Shown: positions 35,470-44,665 of the stretch, piece by piece
How positions within the stretch are numbered: the stretch's first letter is position 1
Layout of the letters: every line of letters begins with the position of its first letter
Assembly: GCA_964544655.1 (NCBI GenBank)
Contig: CAZJCM010000006.1
Span: 1-64,000, forward strand
Origin: HyVt-443 sp964544655
Lineage (GTDB): Bacteria > Pseudomonadota > Gammaproteobacteria > Chromatiales > Chromatiaceae
Length of the DNA stretch: 64,000 nt
Direction of reading: 5' to 3'
The notes under the pieces: generated by a model
Database searches by the model: none
Told to the model about the DNA's origin: nothing
What the model saw: only the letters and a program-made list of their open reading frames with translations
Translations under genes and position numbers: made by a program

Positions 35470-36603
35470 ATGGGATCCGTCGACGCAATCTGGCAATCCA
35501 TGGGGATCGCCAATATGGAATGGGGCCAGCTGTTGATGATGCTGGTTGGTGGACTGCTCATCTATCTGGCGATAGGCAGGAAGTTCGAGCCGTTGCTGTT
35601 GCTGCCAATCGGCTTTGGGGCGATCCTGAGCAATATTCCGGTGGCCGGGATTGCCGGTCCTGAAGGGCTGCTGGGATATATCTACCACGTTGGTATCGAG
35701 ACCGGGGTGTTTCCGCTGCTGATCTTCATGGGGGTCGGCGCATTGACCGACTTTGGCGCCCTGATTGCAATGCCCATGACCCTGTTTCTTGGGGCGGCCG
35801 CGCAGTTCGGCATCTTCGTCACCCTGTTGGGGGCCGTGGCACTGAATCTGGTCCCTGGCTTCGATTTCACCCTGGCAGATGCCTCGGCCATCGCCATCAT
35901 CGGTGGGGCGGACGGGCCCACGGCCATTTTCCTCGCCTCCCGCCTGTCACCGGATCTGCTCGGGGCCATCGCGGTTGCGGCCTATTCCTATATGGCCCTG
36001 GTGCCCATCATCCAGCCGCCGATCATGCGTGCCTTGACCACGGAGGAGGAGCGCAAGGTGGTGATGTCCCAGCTGCGCCCGGTGAGCCGGATCGAGCGCA
36101 TTCTGTTTCCCTTCACCGTGTTGATCCTGTGCATCCTGTTTCTGCCATCGGCGGCGCCGCTGATCGGCATGCTGATGTTCGGTAATCTGTTGCGCGAGGC
36201 AGGTGTGGTGGAGCGCCTGAGCAAGGCTGCGCAAAACGAGATCATCAACATCGTTACCATCTTTCTCGGGCTTGCGGTCGGTTCCAAGCTCTCTGCCGAG
36301 AAGTTTCTGACCCTGGAGACCCTGGGCATTCTGGCGCTGGGGGCACTGGCCTTCTGCATCGGTACGGCGGCTGGCGTGATCATGGGTAAGATGATGTACC
36401 GTCTGACCGGCGGCAAGGTCAACCCGCTGATTGGTGCCGCTGGCGTCTCTGCGGTGCCGATGGCAGCCCGCGTGGTCAACAAGGTGGGGCTTGAGGCGAA
36501 TCACCACAATTTCCTGTTGATGCATGCCATGGGGCCCAATGTGGCCGGCGTCATCGGTTCCGCCGTTGCCGCCGGTGTGCTGCTGGCGGTGGTTGGCGGA
36601 TAG
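35470..36603 (+). CDS. oadB: Oxaloacetate decarboxylase beta subunit (Na+ pump)
   Basis: A 377-aa polytopic membrane protein, about nine to eleven helices. It decarboxylates carboxybiotin and exports sodium. Conserved segments include GADGPTAIFLASRLSPDLLGAIAVAAYSYM and GKVNPLIGAAGVSAVPMAARV. Length and motifs match OadB. It is the last gene of oadGAB and converges on the coiled-coil/SPOR gene, with 31 bases between them. Confidence 0.95.
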   Translation: MGSVDAIWQSMGIANMEWGQLLMMLVGGLLIYLAIGRKFEPLLLLPIGFGAILSNIPVAGIAGPEGLLGYIYHVGIETGVFPLLIFMGVGALTDFGALIAMPMTLFLGAAAQFGIFVTLLGAVALNLVPGFDFTLADASAIAIIGGADGPTAIFLASRLSPDLLGAIAVAAYSYMALVPIIQPPIMRALTTEEERKVVMSQLRPVSRIERILFPFTVLILCILFLPSAAPLIGMLMFGNLLREAGVVERLSKAAQNEIINIVTIFLGLAVGSKLSAEKFLTLETLGILALGALAFCIGTAAGVIMGKMMYRLTGGKVNPLIGAAGVSAVPMAARVVNKVGLEANHHNFLLMHAMGPNVAGVIGSAVAAGVLLAVVGG

Positions 36604-36634
36604 AAGGAGAGCGTGCGCTCGGTTTCAGTCGGTT

Positions 36635-39253
36635 TCAGGGCAGGCGGGTGTAGGCATCACCGTTAGGGATGCGCCGCACCCAGGGGTGATACCGTTTCAC
36701 CGGTCCGGGCAGAGATGAGAGCGCAGCGACCGCTGCGGCGGTGCTCGGGTAGGTTCCATACAGCAGGATGTACCAGTCACTGCCGTCGTGAGTGGTCTTG
36801 AAGTAGCGCAACTCACCCGCTATCTGGTACCGTCCGGCAAAATCGCGCAGAGAAGCGGCATCCCGGGAACCGGCAAGTTGGATCGTGTAGGTGCCGCTGG
36901 CCGTACTGGCCGTATTGGCTGTTGTCTGGGGGCGCTGTGTCGTCTGCCTGCGCAATCCGGCCACATGCACGCTGATCGTGTTCAACCCCTCCTGGAGCCG
37001 CTGTCTCGCCGCCGCGTCCTGCTCCAGACCTCTCTGCAATTGATCGCGAAGCTCGGACAGATCCTGTTCGATCTGCATGAAACGCTGTTCGAAGCGGCCA
37101 CTGATCTCTGGTTCGGAGCCTGTTGCCGGCAGTTGCTGCACACGTTCTGTCAGCTGTTGCAGCGCCTGGTCGAACCTGGCCAGGGCAGCGTTCGTTTCTG
37201 CGTCGCCGCCGCGCTCGATCAGTCCATCGATACGGGCGCTGATCCCCGCCAGGGCCGCGTCCAGTGCCTGCCGGGTTTCATCTGCGTCGGTCCTGGTCAG
37301 ATATTGCGCCTCGTTGTGCAACTGTTGCTGGACCAGTTGCTGTTTTATCCCGGATGTATAACGAAACAGGGCGAACAGGCCCAGCAGAGAGACGATCAGC
37401 AGTGCCGTCAGCAGTAGCCCGAAACGGGAGAGACGGCGCTGGGCGGCCATGGTATTGCGGTGCTGTTTGCCACTGGTTGCCGCCAGTTCCTCGATACGCG
37501 CCTGCTGGGCCTGAGTGTTGAGGTACTGTTTTTCAACGGCCGATTCCACCTCTTGCAGCCGCTGTTCCGCCAGTTGCTGGGCCGCATGGGCCTCCTCGTT
37601 TTCCTGTCCTGTCTCCTCCAGGCGCATCGCATACAGGGTCAGTCTTTCTTCCAGTTCCTGTCCGCTCTGCTGCAGATCGGCGAAACGCTGGTCGTGCTGG
37701 GCCATGGTCTGACCCAGGGTCTCTTCCTGGGTGGCCAGTTCAGCCACTCTTTCATCCAGCAGGGGCAGCCGCTGCTCCAGGGCGCTGATCCGCTCAGACG
37801 CCTCATCATCTGCCTGAGCCAGTCGGTCGCTGTTCCCCTCCAGGGTCTGCAGGCGCTGCTCAAGCTCCGGTATCTGGCCGACCGCCTGCTCTAAGGCGTG
37901 CAGCTGCTCTTCGGTCTCCTGACGGAAGCTGGTGACCTGCTGCTCCCGCTCATGGACCTGATCGAGCGTCTGTTGCAGGGCATCGGTCCGCTCGGTCAGT
38001 TGCTGTTGCTGCTGCTGCACGCTTTCTGCCTGGTTGCGCATGGCCTGCACGCGCTCATCCAGCTGGCCGGTCTGTTCAGACAGCTGTTCGGCCTCGCTTC
38101 TCAATGAGGAGATCAGATCGTCCAGCGCCTCGTTGTGCTGTTTCTGTTCGCCGATGAAGCGAGTCAGTTCCTCGATGCGCAGGGCCTGGTCGCTCTGCAG
38201 TTTTCGCTGCACCGCCAGCAGGTCATCGATGCCATTCAATTGCTCTTCCTGGGAGCTTCGCGCCTCGCTCAACTCACTTGCGACACTCCGGATTTCCCGA
38301 TCAAGTGCCTCGAAGCGTTCGCGTTGCGTTTGCAGCGTGGTGTCGATCCGTTTCAGGTTGGCACCCAGGTCGCTGTCCCGTTGGTCCAACTGTTGGCAGA
38401 TCTCCTGCAGGGCCTGGGACTCCTCCGCCAGTCGCTGGCTGCTGCTTTCGATCTGGTTGAGGCGCCGATCCAGCTCATCGACCTTTTGCCCGTTATCCTC
38501 CAGCTGCGCGACACGCTGTCCCAGGGTGGCCGTCTGCTGTTGCACTTCCTGTAACAGGGGGTGAATGCGTTCATTCTCTGACCGTTGCCGGTCGAGCTCT
38601 TTCGTGAGCGCCGCGGTTTTCTCCGTCAAGGCCGCGATCTGATCGGAAAATGCCTGCAGCCGCTGTTCATCGGCCTTGTCGCGGATGCCGTTTTCCGCCG
38701 TTTCCCGTAACAGCGCCTCCAGCCTTTCACGCAAAGGCAAGATCTGTTCCTGCAGCAGGCGGTCGTGACTCTGTGCCTGGCGTGCCTGAGCGGCCTTCAA
38801 CTCATCCTGTTCATGCAACAGGTCCGCCAGGCTGTTCTCCAATGCCTGGATACGGGAGATCTGTTCAGTCTTCTGCAGCGCAAACTCGCTGCTCACCTCT
38901 TCCAGTTTGCGCACCTGCTGGGCTATGGTGCTGGTCTCATACAGGCTGTCGTCGGCGTGATCGGATGCCTGTTTGATTTGCCGTTGCAACTGCTCGATGG
39001 TGTCACTCAGCTCGTCGAATGCATCCTGTGTCCGGCCCTGGCCATCGTCCAGTTGCCTCAGTCTCTGCTCCAGTTCCGCAACCCGTTGGCTGAGCAGGCG
39101 GGAGTTTTCGGCCAGCAGTTTCAGTCGGTTGCCATGTTTTTTCTTTTTGAATGCCTGACCATCCACGCGATTGATCAACCGCGTGATTCTGGCTTCCAGT
39201 TGCTGCGCCCTTTGGGCGAGTTCAGCCCTTGTCGGCTTGTTGTCTTTGCTCAT
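36635..39253 (-). CDS. Giant coiled-coil membrane protein with C-terminal SPOR domain
   Basis: The 872-aa protein starts with about 600 residues of nearly unbroken Gln/Glu/Leu-rich coiled coil, cytoplasmic by topology. One membrane helix follows (about 607-632; FGLLLTALLIVSLLGLFALF), then a short periplasmic coiled coil. A SPOR domain closes the protein (about 787-865; YTIQLAGSRDAASLRDFAGR ... WYILLYGTYPS). SPOR domains bind denuded glycan at division septa, so this is probably a division or cell-wall protein built like DamX but with a much longer cytoplasmic part. No named orthologue is known to me. It is transcribed alone, 127 bases from the SDR gene start region. Confidence 0.82.
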   Translation of the reverse strand: MSKDNKPTRAELAQRAQQLEARITRLINRVDGQAFKKKKHGNRLKLLAENSRLLSQRVAELEQRLRQLDDGQGRTQDAFDELSDTIEQLQRQIKQASDHADDSLYETSTIAQQVRKLEEVSSEFALQKTEQISRIQALENSLADLLHEQDELKAAQARQAQSHDRLLQEQILPLRERLEALLRETAENGIRDKADEQRLQAFSDQIAALTEKTAALTKELDRQRSENERIHPLLQEVQQQTATLGQRVAQLEDNGQKVDELDRRLNQIESSSQRLAEESQALQEICQQLDQRDSDLGANLKRIDTTLQTQRERFEALDREIRSVASELSEARSSQEEQLNGIDDLLAVQRKLQSDQALRIEELTRFIGEQKQHNEALDDLISSLRSEAEQLSEQTGQLDERVQAMRNQAESVQQQQQQLTERTDALQQTLDQVHEREQQVTSFRQETEEQLHALEQAVGQIPELEQRLQTLEGNSDRLAQADDEASERISALEQRLPLLDERVAELATQEETLGQTMAQHDQRFADLQQSGQELEERLTLYAMRLEETGQENEEAHAAQQLAEQRLQEVESAVEKQYLNTQAQQARIEELAATSGKQHRNTMAAQRRLSRFGLLLTALLIVSLLGLFALFRYTSGIKQQLVQQQLHNEAQYLTRTDADETRQALDAALAGISARIDGLIERGGDAETNAALARFDQALQQLTERVQQLPATGSEPEISGRFEQRFMQIEQDLSELRDQLQRGLEQDAAARQRLQEGLNTISVHVAGLRRQTTQRPQTTANTASTASGTYTIQLAGSRDAASLRDFAGRYQIAGELRYFKTTHDGSDWYILLYGTYPSTAAAVAALSSLPGPVKRYHPWVRRIPNGDAYTRLP

Positions 39254-39380
39254 GGCGTCCGTCGCAAGATCGATTCGGCTTGAGGATAAGGAATTCGTCG
39301 ATCATTTACCAGGTTATCGGCAAATAAGGGCGCCCTTTTATGGTTTAGGCCATCGGACGGTTAAAGAGCCGGACAACCAG

Positions 39381-40157
39381 TCAGGCCTGCAGGTGGCCGT
39401 CTGCATCGATGCGGGTCTTTTCTGCATCGAAAGCGTGGCCCGTGTGCCCCTTGCTGTCGGGGCCCATCAGCCAGAGATAGAGTGGCAACAGATCCTGTGG
39501 GGGTTTGACGTCAGCGGGGTCCTCTCCGGGATAGGCGTGGGCGCGCAGATTGGTGCGGGTGGGGCCGGGGGCAACACTGTTTACCCGGACGTTACTGCTG
39601 TCCCGGGTCTCTTCGGCCAGCACCTGCATGAAGCCCTCGATCCCGAATTTTGATACGGCATAGGCGCCCCAGTAGGCCTTGGCCTTACGCCCCACCTGGT
39701 CGGAGGTGAACAGCAGTGAGGCATCCCCGGCCTTGCGCAGCAGGGGCAGGCAGGCCTGGGTGAGCATGAAGGGGGCATTCAGGTTCACCTGCATCACCTG
39801 GTACCAGGTCTCGATGTCGTAGTCATCGATACGGCTCATCAGGCGCAGTTGGGCGGCATTGTGGAGCAGCCCCTCCAGGGAGCCGAACTCTTTGCCCAGG
39901 GTCTCGGCGAGATCGTAGTAATCCTTGTCCTTCGCTCCCTCCAGATTCATCGGATAGATTGCCGGTTGGGCGCCCCCTGCCGCCTCGATGGCGTCGTATA
40001 CCGCCTCCAGTTTGGCCAGGGTGCGCCCCAGCAGGACAACGGTGGCGCCATGGCTGGCGAAGGCGATGGATGCTGCCCGGCCAATGCCGTCGCCGGCACC
40101 GGTGACCAGGATGGTGCGGCCGGAGAGAAGGTCCTTTGGGGGATGGTAATCGTTCAT
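39381..40157 (-). CDS. yciK: Short-chain dehydrogenase (YciK-like)
   Basis: A 258-aa SDR with the cofactor motif TGAGDGIGRAAS, NAAQ strand motif, and active-site Tyr and Lys in YWGAYAVSKFGIEGF. The N-terminus PPKDLLSGRTILVTGAGDGIG and the tail GHTGHAFDA resemble YciK, which in gammaproteobacteria often lies by gph and ubiG, as here. The substrate is unknown. It follows, in transcription order, the squalene/phytoene-synthase-like gene by about 100 bases. Confidence 0.85.
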   Translation of the reverse strand: MNDYHPPKDLLSGRTILVTGAGDGIGRAASIAFASHGATVVLLGRTLAKLEAVYDAIEAAGGAQPAIYPMNLEGAKDKDYYDLAETLGKEFGSLEGLLHNAAQLRLMSRIDDYDIETWYQVMQVNLNAPFMLTQACLPLLRKAGDASLLFTSDQVGRKAKAYWGAYAVSKFGIEGFMQVLAEETRDSSNVRVNSVAPGPTRTNLRAHAYPGEDPADVKPPQDLLPLYLWLMGPDSKGHTGHAFDAEKTRIDADGHLQA

Positions 40158-40261
40158 GGAGATCCTGACTGTTGATGGGATTGAGCCGGATTATACATCG
40201 CATCTCATCTGCTCATGAAACCGGCCCCAAATTGTGGATCGCAGCCAGTTTCAGAGGCTCC

Positions 40262-41161
40262 CTAGATCCCAAACATTTTGCGCCACGACCTGCCTGGTCC
40301 AGACCCGATTGGTGATTTTCCGGCGCGCGCCTGTCGGTGACTGCTCCGGGCGAGCCAGAGTTTGTGCAGCGGGGTCAGGCTGGTGCGTCGCTCGATGACC
40401 TGGAACCCTTCACGCTCCAGCTCGCGCAGCAAGGCCGCCGCTATTGCTGCCAGGCTGAGGGCAACGCCCAAGGCCGGGGTACTGCCCGCCGGCAGCTGGT
40501 TGAGGGCGGCAGCGTAATCCCGGCGTGCCGATATGGCCAGCTGTTGGAGCAGGGAGGCGAGGGCGGGGTGCTGGGCCTGATCGATCGGCAGCGCCAGCGT
40601 CAATCCCTGTTGCCGTAACAGATCGGCAGGCAGCAGGCAGTGTCCCCGGCGCAAATCACGGCCAAGATTACGCAGTGATTCCACCTGGCAGACGAACTGC
40701 CCCAGCGCCTCTGCAGATGCGATCTGCGCCTCATCGCCGCCGGCAACCCGGGTCAGAACCCGGAGATGCAGCCCTGCCAGATCTCTGCAATGGGCCTGTA
40801 CGGCCGCTTGATCCGGCAGTGGCTGCTCCCCAATCTCCCTGGCAAGGGCCTTGAACAGGGGGAGAAATATGCTGTCATCCAGGCCGTGGCGTTGCAGCAG
40901 CAGCCCCATATCCCGGGCCAGGGGGTGCCCTGCGGCGCCTCCCGTTGCACGCTCCAGCTCTTGTTGCCACCAGGCCAGCTTTTCCCTGGCAACCAGCGGT
41001 TCAGAGCATTCGGACGGGATCTCCCGGAGGGTCTGGATCAGGCTGTTGGCGAGGACCTGATCGAATTGCTGCGGCCGGGCTGCGAAGCGCAGGGCATAAT
41101 AGATGCCAGAACCAAGCGGGGCCTGCCGGTTTGGCAGTGCGCGATACTCAGACACTGCCAC
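40262..41161 (-). CDS. Squalene/phytoene-synthase-like protein (NDUFAF6-type)
   Basis: A 299-aa all-helical protein with family features SGIYYALRFA, REKLAWWQQELER and SLRNLGRDLRRGHCLLPADLL. The Asp-rich DxxxD motifs needed to bind prenyl diphosphates are not visible, so it is more like the non-catalytic NDUFAF6 branch than a true synthase. Its role is unknown. The start at 41161 overlaps the gph end by 14 bases, placing it in the ubiG-gph operon. Confidence 0.65.
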   Translation of the reverse strand: MAVSEYRALPNRQAPLGSGIYYALRFAARPQQFDQVLANSLIQTLREIPSECSEPLVAREKLAWWQQELERATGGAAGHPLARDMGLLLQRHGLDDSIFLPLFKALAREIGEQPLPDQAAVQAHCRDLAGLHLRVLTRVAGGDEAQIASAEALGQFVCQVESLRNLGRDLRRGHCLLPADLLRQQGLTLALPIDQAQHPALASLLQQLAISARRDYAAALNQLPAGSTPALGVALSLAAIAAALLRELEREGFQVIERRTSLTPLHKLWLARSSHRQARAGKSPIGSGPGRSWRKMFGI

Positions 41162-41840
41162 TTGCTGGCACCGGCTCCAGCCATTGCAGGATCTCCAGCG
41201 GATGATCTACAGCGCCATCGGCATCCCAGCTGTCAGGGTCGTCCTGTGCCTCGATGTAGCCGAAACGGGCGCTGAGGGTGGTGGTGCCAGCCCGGTTTCC
41301 GGCTTCGATATCCCGTTGGGCATCACCGATATAGAGCGTCTGGGCGGGGGCGACACCGGCCTGCTTACAGGCATGAAGGACGGGCTGTGGGTGGGGCTTG
41401 CGCTGGCTGGTCGTATCCCCGCTGACGATACTGACGGCCCGCTGGGTGAGGCAGAGCTGATCCATCAGCGGATTGGTCAGCCAGGAGGGCTTGTTGGTGA
41501 CGACTCCCCAAAGGATGTCACGCCGTTCCAGCTGCCGGAGCAGCTCATCCATCCCGGGAAACAGCCTGGAGTGGCGGGTCAGGTTGTTTTGATAGATATC
41601 CAGAAACTGCCGGCGCAGGGGTTCGAACTGAGGATCCTCCTCGGTCAGGCCAAAGCCGAGCCGGATCAGGGCCGCGCCACCATGGGACACCTGGGGCCGG
41701 ATCTGCTCGAACGGCAGCGGCGCCCGTCCCTGCCCCCGGAGGGTCTCATTCAATGCATGGGCCAGATCCGGTGCGGTATCGGCCAGTGTTCCATCCAGAT
41801 CGAACAGTACCAGGCCGATGTGTTCCTGCGCTCTATCCAT
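41148..41840 (-). CDS. gph: Phosphoglycolate phosphatase
   Basis: A 230-aa HAD hydrolase with motif I LFDLDGTLADTAPDL, motif II VVTNKPSW, Lys in SQRKPHPQP and motif IV IGDAQRDIEAGNRAG. It salvages 2-phosphoglycolate. The match to Gph and the position after ubiG, as in many gammaproteobacteria, support the name over the second HAD protein at 24506-25165. It overlaps ubiG by 8 bases. Confidence 0.88.
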   Translation of the reverse strand: MDRAQEHIGLVLFDLDGTLADTAPDLAHALNETLRGQGRAPLPFEQIRPQVSHGGAALIRLGFGLTEEDPQFEPLRRQFLDIYQNNLTRHSRLFPGMDELLRQLERRDILWGVVTNKPSWLTNPLMDQLCLTQRAVSIVSGDTTSQRKPHPQPVLHACKQAGVAPAQTLYIGDAQRDIEAGNRAGTTTLSARFGYIEAQDDPDSWDADGAVDHPLEILQWLEPVPASGSV

Positions 41841-42555
41841 TCCCGTCGGCTTTACTGCAACTGATCATATAGTTGACCGAGACATCGTGCGGATCCAGCC
41901 GGTAGTGTTGGGTGAGCGGGTTATAGACCAGACCGGTGACATCCTCCGCATTCAGGCCGGCGCTGCGAATCCAGCGTTCCAGTTCGGATGGACGGATGAA
42001 TTTTGCATAGTCGTGGGTGCCTTTGGGCAGTAGATTGAGCAGGTACTCCGCGCCGATGATGGCGAATAGATAGGACTTGGGGTTGCGGTTCAGGGTGGAG
42101 AAAAATACATGGCCGCCGGGGCGCAGCAGGCGGGCGCATGCTGCCACCACCGAGTCGGGATCCGGTACATGTTCCAGCATCTCCATACAGGTGACCACGT
42201 CGAACGACTCGGGCTGTTCCCGGGCCAGCCTTTCCACCGGGATACGTTCGTAATGAACCTCCAGGTTGGATTCCAGCAGGTGCAGTCGCGCCACCTCGAG
42301 GGGCGCCTCGCCCATGTCGATACCGGTCACGTCGGCGCCGAGCCGCGCCATGCTCTCGCTGAGGATGCCGCCGCCACAGCCCACGTCCAGCACCTTCTTT
42401 CCCTTCAGGCCGGCGATATTGTCGATGTAGCCCAGACGCAGCGGGTTGATCTGGTGCAGTGGCTTGAACTCACTTTCCGGGTCCCACCAGCGGGAGGCCA
42501 GCTGCTCGAATTTACTGATCTCAGCGTGATCTACGTTGATGTTCTGTTCGCTCAT
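41833..42555 (-). CDS. ubiG: Ubiquinone biosynthesis O-methyltransferase
   Basis: A 240-aa SAM methyltransferase that performs both O-methylations of ubiquinone. Motif I is VLDVGCGGGILSESMARLG, and the family segment FEQLASRWWDPESEFKPLHQ is present near the N-terminus. ATG 42555 (MSEQNINVDHAEI) matches UbiG starts; an upstream in-frame ATG at 42639 would add a non-family extension. First gene of the ubiG-gph-synthase-like-SDR run. Confidence 0.95.
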   Translation of the reverse strand: MSEQNINVDHAEISKFEQLASRWWDPESEFKPLHQINPLRLGYIDNIAGLKGKKVLDVGCGGGILSESMARLGADVTGIDMGEAPLEVARLHLLESNLEVHYERIPVERLAREQPESFDVVTCMEMLEHVPDPDSVVAACARLLRPGGHVFFSTLNRNPKSYLFAIIGAEYLLNLLPKGTHDYAKFIRPSELERWIRSAGLNAEDVTGLVYNPLTQHYRLDPHDVSVNYMISCSKADGNG

Positions 42556-42715
42556 ACCATTGCCTCGACGAAGTACCGCTGCATTATACCCTGAATCCGT
42601 GGGTTGATCGTGGCGCATCGTACAAGCCGTTGATTCCATACGGTATCCATACCCGCCTTACCCGCTGTGGAGGCCTGTCCTCTCCTGGTCAGGGAGGGGG
42701 AGGGCGTGGCAAGTC

Positions 42716-43990
42716 CTATCCGTTGGGCTGCGGAGGCTCGGTCTCTTCCCGATGCAGAGCGAACAGGGTCTGCCCCTCTTCATCGACACAGAAAACAGTG
42801 GCCGTCTCGCCCCGATGCAGTTGCCACAGGACCGCCTGTGACGAACGGGGCAGTGTGACCATCAGCCCTTCGCTACGGATAGTCAGCGCTTCATCATTCA
42901 CCTCGATGGCAGCGGTGGACAGCCTGGACTCCAGGCGCATGCCGTGGGACTGGCTGCACAGATGGAGCGGGGTGAAGGCGGTAAGCCGTTCCTGCAACTC
43001 ACCCCATGGCAGCCGTTCGGCCCGCCATGGAGCTGCAGGGCTGGATTCGTCGGACTCGGCAATGGCGGTGAGGATGGCGCCGGGTGCCATCTCGAAGCGT
43101 CTCGCAGTCTGCTCCAGATCGCTTTCCGGGTGGTCACGGAGGTAGTGCCGGACCACCGTCTTCCACCCCTCCAGCCCCATGCTCAAGGAGCGCCCGGCCT
43201 GTTCGCCCTCCTTTACCTCTCCGGTCAGCTCGTCATACTTGCTGGCGTAGCCCCGTGGGGTGATCATCAGCCCGGCGCGGAAGAAGCTGCTGCTGTTGCC
43301 CACCAGCACCGTACTGAGCATGCCGATGTCACAGTCGGCCATCTCTGCCAGGGTGGTGTGCTGGATGTTCTGGCGCTTGCGGTAAGCGGATTTGACGATG
43401 GCCACCGGGGTATCGGGATGACGATGCTTGAGCAGGATACGCCGGGCCTCGACGATCTGGCCGGTGCGACGCCCGCTCTTGGGGTTGTAGAGAGCGACCA
43501 CGAAGTCGCCGCGGCCGGCCGCCTCCAGGCGGCGCTCTATCACCGGCCAGGGAGTCATCAGGTCGGACAGGGAGATGGCGCAGAAATCGTGGGTCAGGGG
43601 CGCCCCGACCAGGGCGGCACAGGCGGAGAGGGCGGTGCTGCCCGGAACCACCTCCACCTCAATGCCGTCGCCGGGGCGCCAGCCGGACTGCAGCAGCACC
43701 TCATAGGTGGGGCCGGCCATGCCGTAGACACCGATGTCGCCGGATGACACCAGGGCTACGGTCTTGCCCAGGCGTGCCTGTTCATAGGCCTCCAGGCAGC
43801 GGTCGATCTCCTCGGTCATGCCCTTGCGCACCACCTCCTTGCCCTCCAGCAGGTCCGCTACCAGTTTGATGTAGGTAGAGTAGCCGATTACCACGTCGGA
43901 CTCCGCGATCGCTTCACGAGCGCGGTAGCTCATGTGTTCGCCAGCCCCCGGGCCAAAGCCCACCAAAAAGATCTTGCCGTCATTCATCAT
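42716..43990 (-). CDS. cobJ: Precorrin-3B/cobalt-factor III C17-methyltransferase with C-terminal extension
   Basis: The first 250 residues are a corrin methyltransferase (FLVGFGPGAGEHMSYRAREAI, SSGDIGVYGMAGP, VVPGSTALSACAALVGAPLTHDF) of the CobJ/CbiH family, which adds the C17 methyl with ring contraction. About 170 residues follow that are not part of the family. They begin near GWKTVVRHYLRDHPESDLEQ and end in an acidic Pro-rich tail, and I do not recognise them. Last gene of the cobalamin operon; its start overlaps the end of the CobE-like gene by 11 bases. Confidence 0.9.
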   Translation of the reverse strand: MMNDGKIFLVGFGPGAGEHMSYRAREAIAESDVVIGYSTYIKLVADLLEGKEVVRKGMTEEIDRCLEAYEQARLGKTVALVSSGDIGVYGMAGPTYEVLLQSGWRPGDGIEVEVVPGSTALSACAALVGAPLTHDFCAISLSDLMTPWPVIERRLEAAGRGDFVVALYNPKSGRRTGQIVEARRILLKHRHPDTPVAIVKSAYRKRQNIQHTTLAEMADCDIGMLSTVLVGNSSSFFRAGLMITPRGYASKYDELTGEVKEGEQAGRSLSMGLEGWKTVVRHYLRDHPESDLEQTARRFEMAPGAILTAIAESDESSPAAPWRAERLPWGELQERLTAFTPLHLCSQSHGMRLESRLSTAAIEVNDEALTIRSEGLMVTLPRSSQAVLWQLHRGETATVFCVDEEGQTLFALHREETEPPQPNG

Positions 43991-44390
43991 TCATCCTCAC
44001 GATGGAGACCGTGGCGTTGCGCCCGTCGGTCCCGCGGTATTTGTGTTTCTCCACCAGCAGATTCTGCTGGGTGGTGCCTGCTGCAAGCAGGGCGGCGGCC
44101 TCGGCCACCGCCGGGGTACCCATGTATTTCAGCACTACCGCCGATGGGTTGGGCACCTCCACCCGGGCCAGCTCCGTGGCGCTGAAGAAGCGCAGCGCCC
44201 AGCCCTGATCATGGGCCAGCTGCAGCAGGGCCGGTTCGTCGTTCTTCTTGTCGATGGTGGCCATTCCGGCCACCGCATCCCGGTCCAGGCCGATGCTCGT
44301 CAGGGCCTGGTCCAGACAGGTCTCCAGGGTCTCCAGCGGCGTGCCCCGGTCGCAGCCCATACCCAGCATCACTCGGGTCATCGGGGGCAT
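43980..44390 (-). CDS. cobE: CobE / CbiG C-terminal domain protein
   Basis: A 136-aa protein equal to the C-terminal domain of CbiG, known in aerobic clusters as CobE. Motifs are MLGMGCDRGTPLETLE, ATIDKKNDEPALLQLA and LRFFSATELARVEVPNPS. In many anaerobes it is fused to the N-terminal hydrolase domain; here it is separate, 275 bases downstream of the CbiG N-terminal gene with a palindromic repeat between. It acts on cobalt-precorrin-5A processing or binds pathway intermediates. Confidence 0.82.
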   Translation of the reverse strand: MPPMTRVMLGMGCDRGTPLETLETCLDQALTSIGLDRDAVAGMATIDKKNDEPALLQLAHDQGWALRFFSATELARVEVPNPSAVVLKYMGTPAVAEAAALLAAGTTQQNLLVEKHKYRGTDGRNATVSIVRMNDE

Positions 44391-44522
44391 CGTGGTCGTA
44401 CAGTCGAAGAGTGTCGCGTGCAGACTGGGCTAATAGCTGTCTTATTTATGTTAATCATAATGTTATATTCTGTAATTTATCTTTTTTCATAACTGTTTGT
44501 GGCCGCGAAAATTTGAGCATAA

Positions 44523-44634
44523 GTCGCTGACAGTGGGTGTTTCTTTCAGAAATCGCTGTGAATACATCCCTGTACGCTCGACGGCGGCATCCCTGCCGCC
44601 GACGTTTCCTCCAGAAACACCCACTGTCAGCGAC
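44523..44634. repeat. 112-bp palindromic repeat, copy A
   Basis: The outer 22 bases (44523-44544, starting GTCGCTGACAGTGGG) pair perfectly with 44613-44634. An inner hairpin GGCGGCATCCCTGCCGCC lies near the centre. Two other copies at 46308-46419 and 60651-60762 have the same length and inner sequence but different arm bases. It sits between the two halves of cbiG. Confidence 0.85.
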
Positions 44635-44665
44635 GATCTCGTTTGCAGCTTAATGGTCAGAACGG

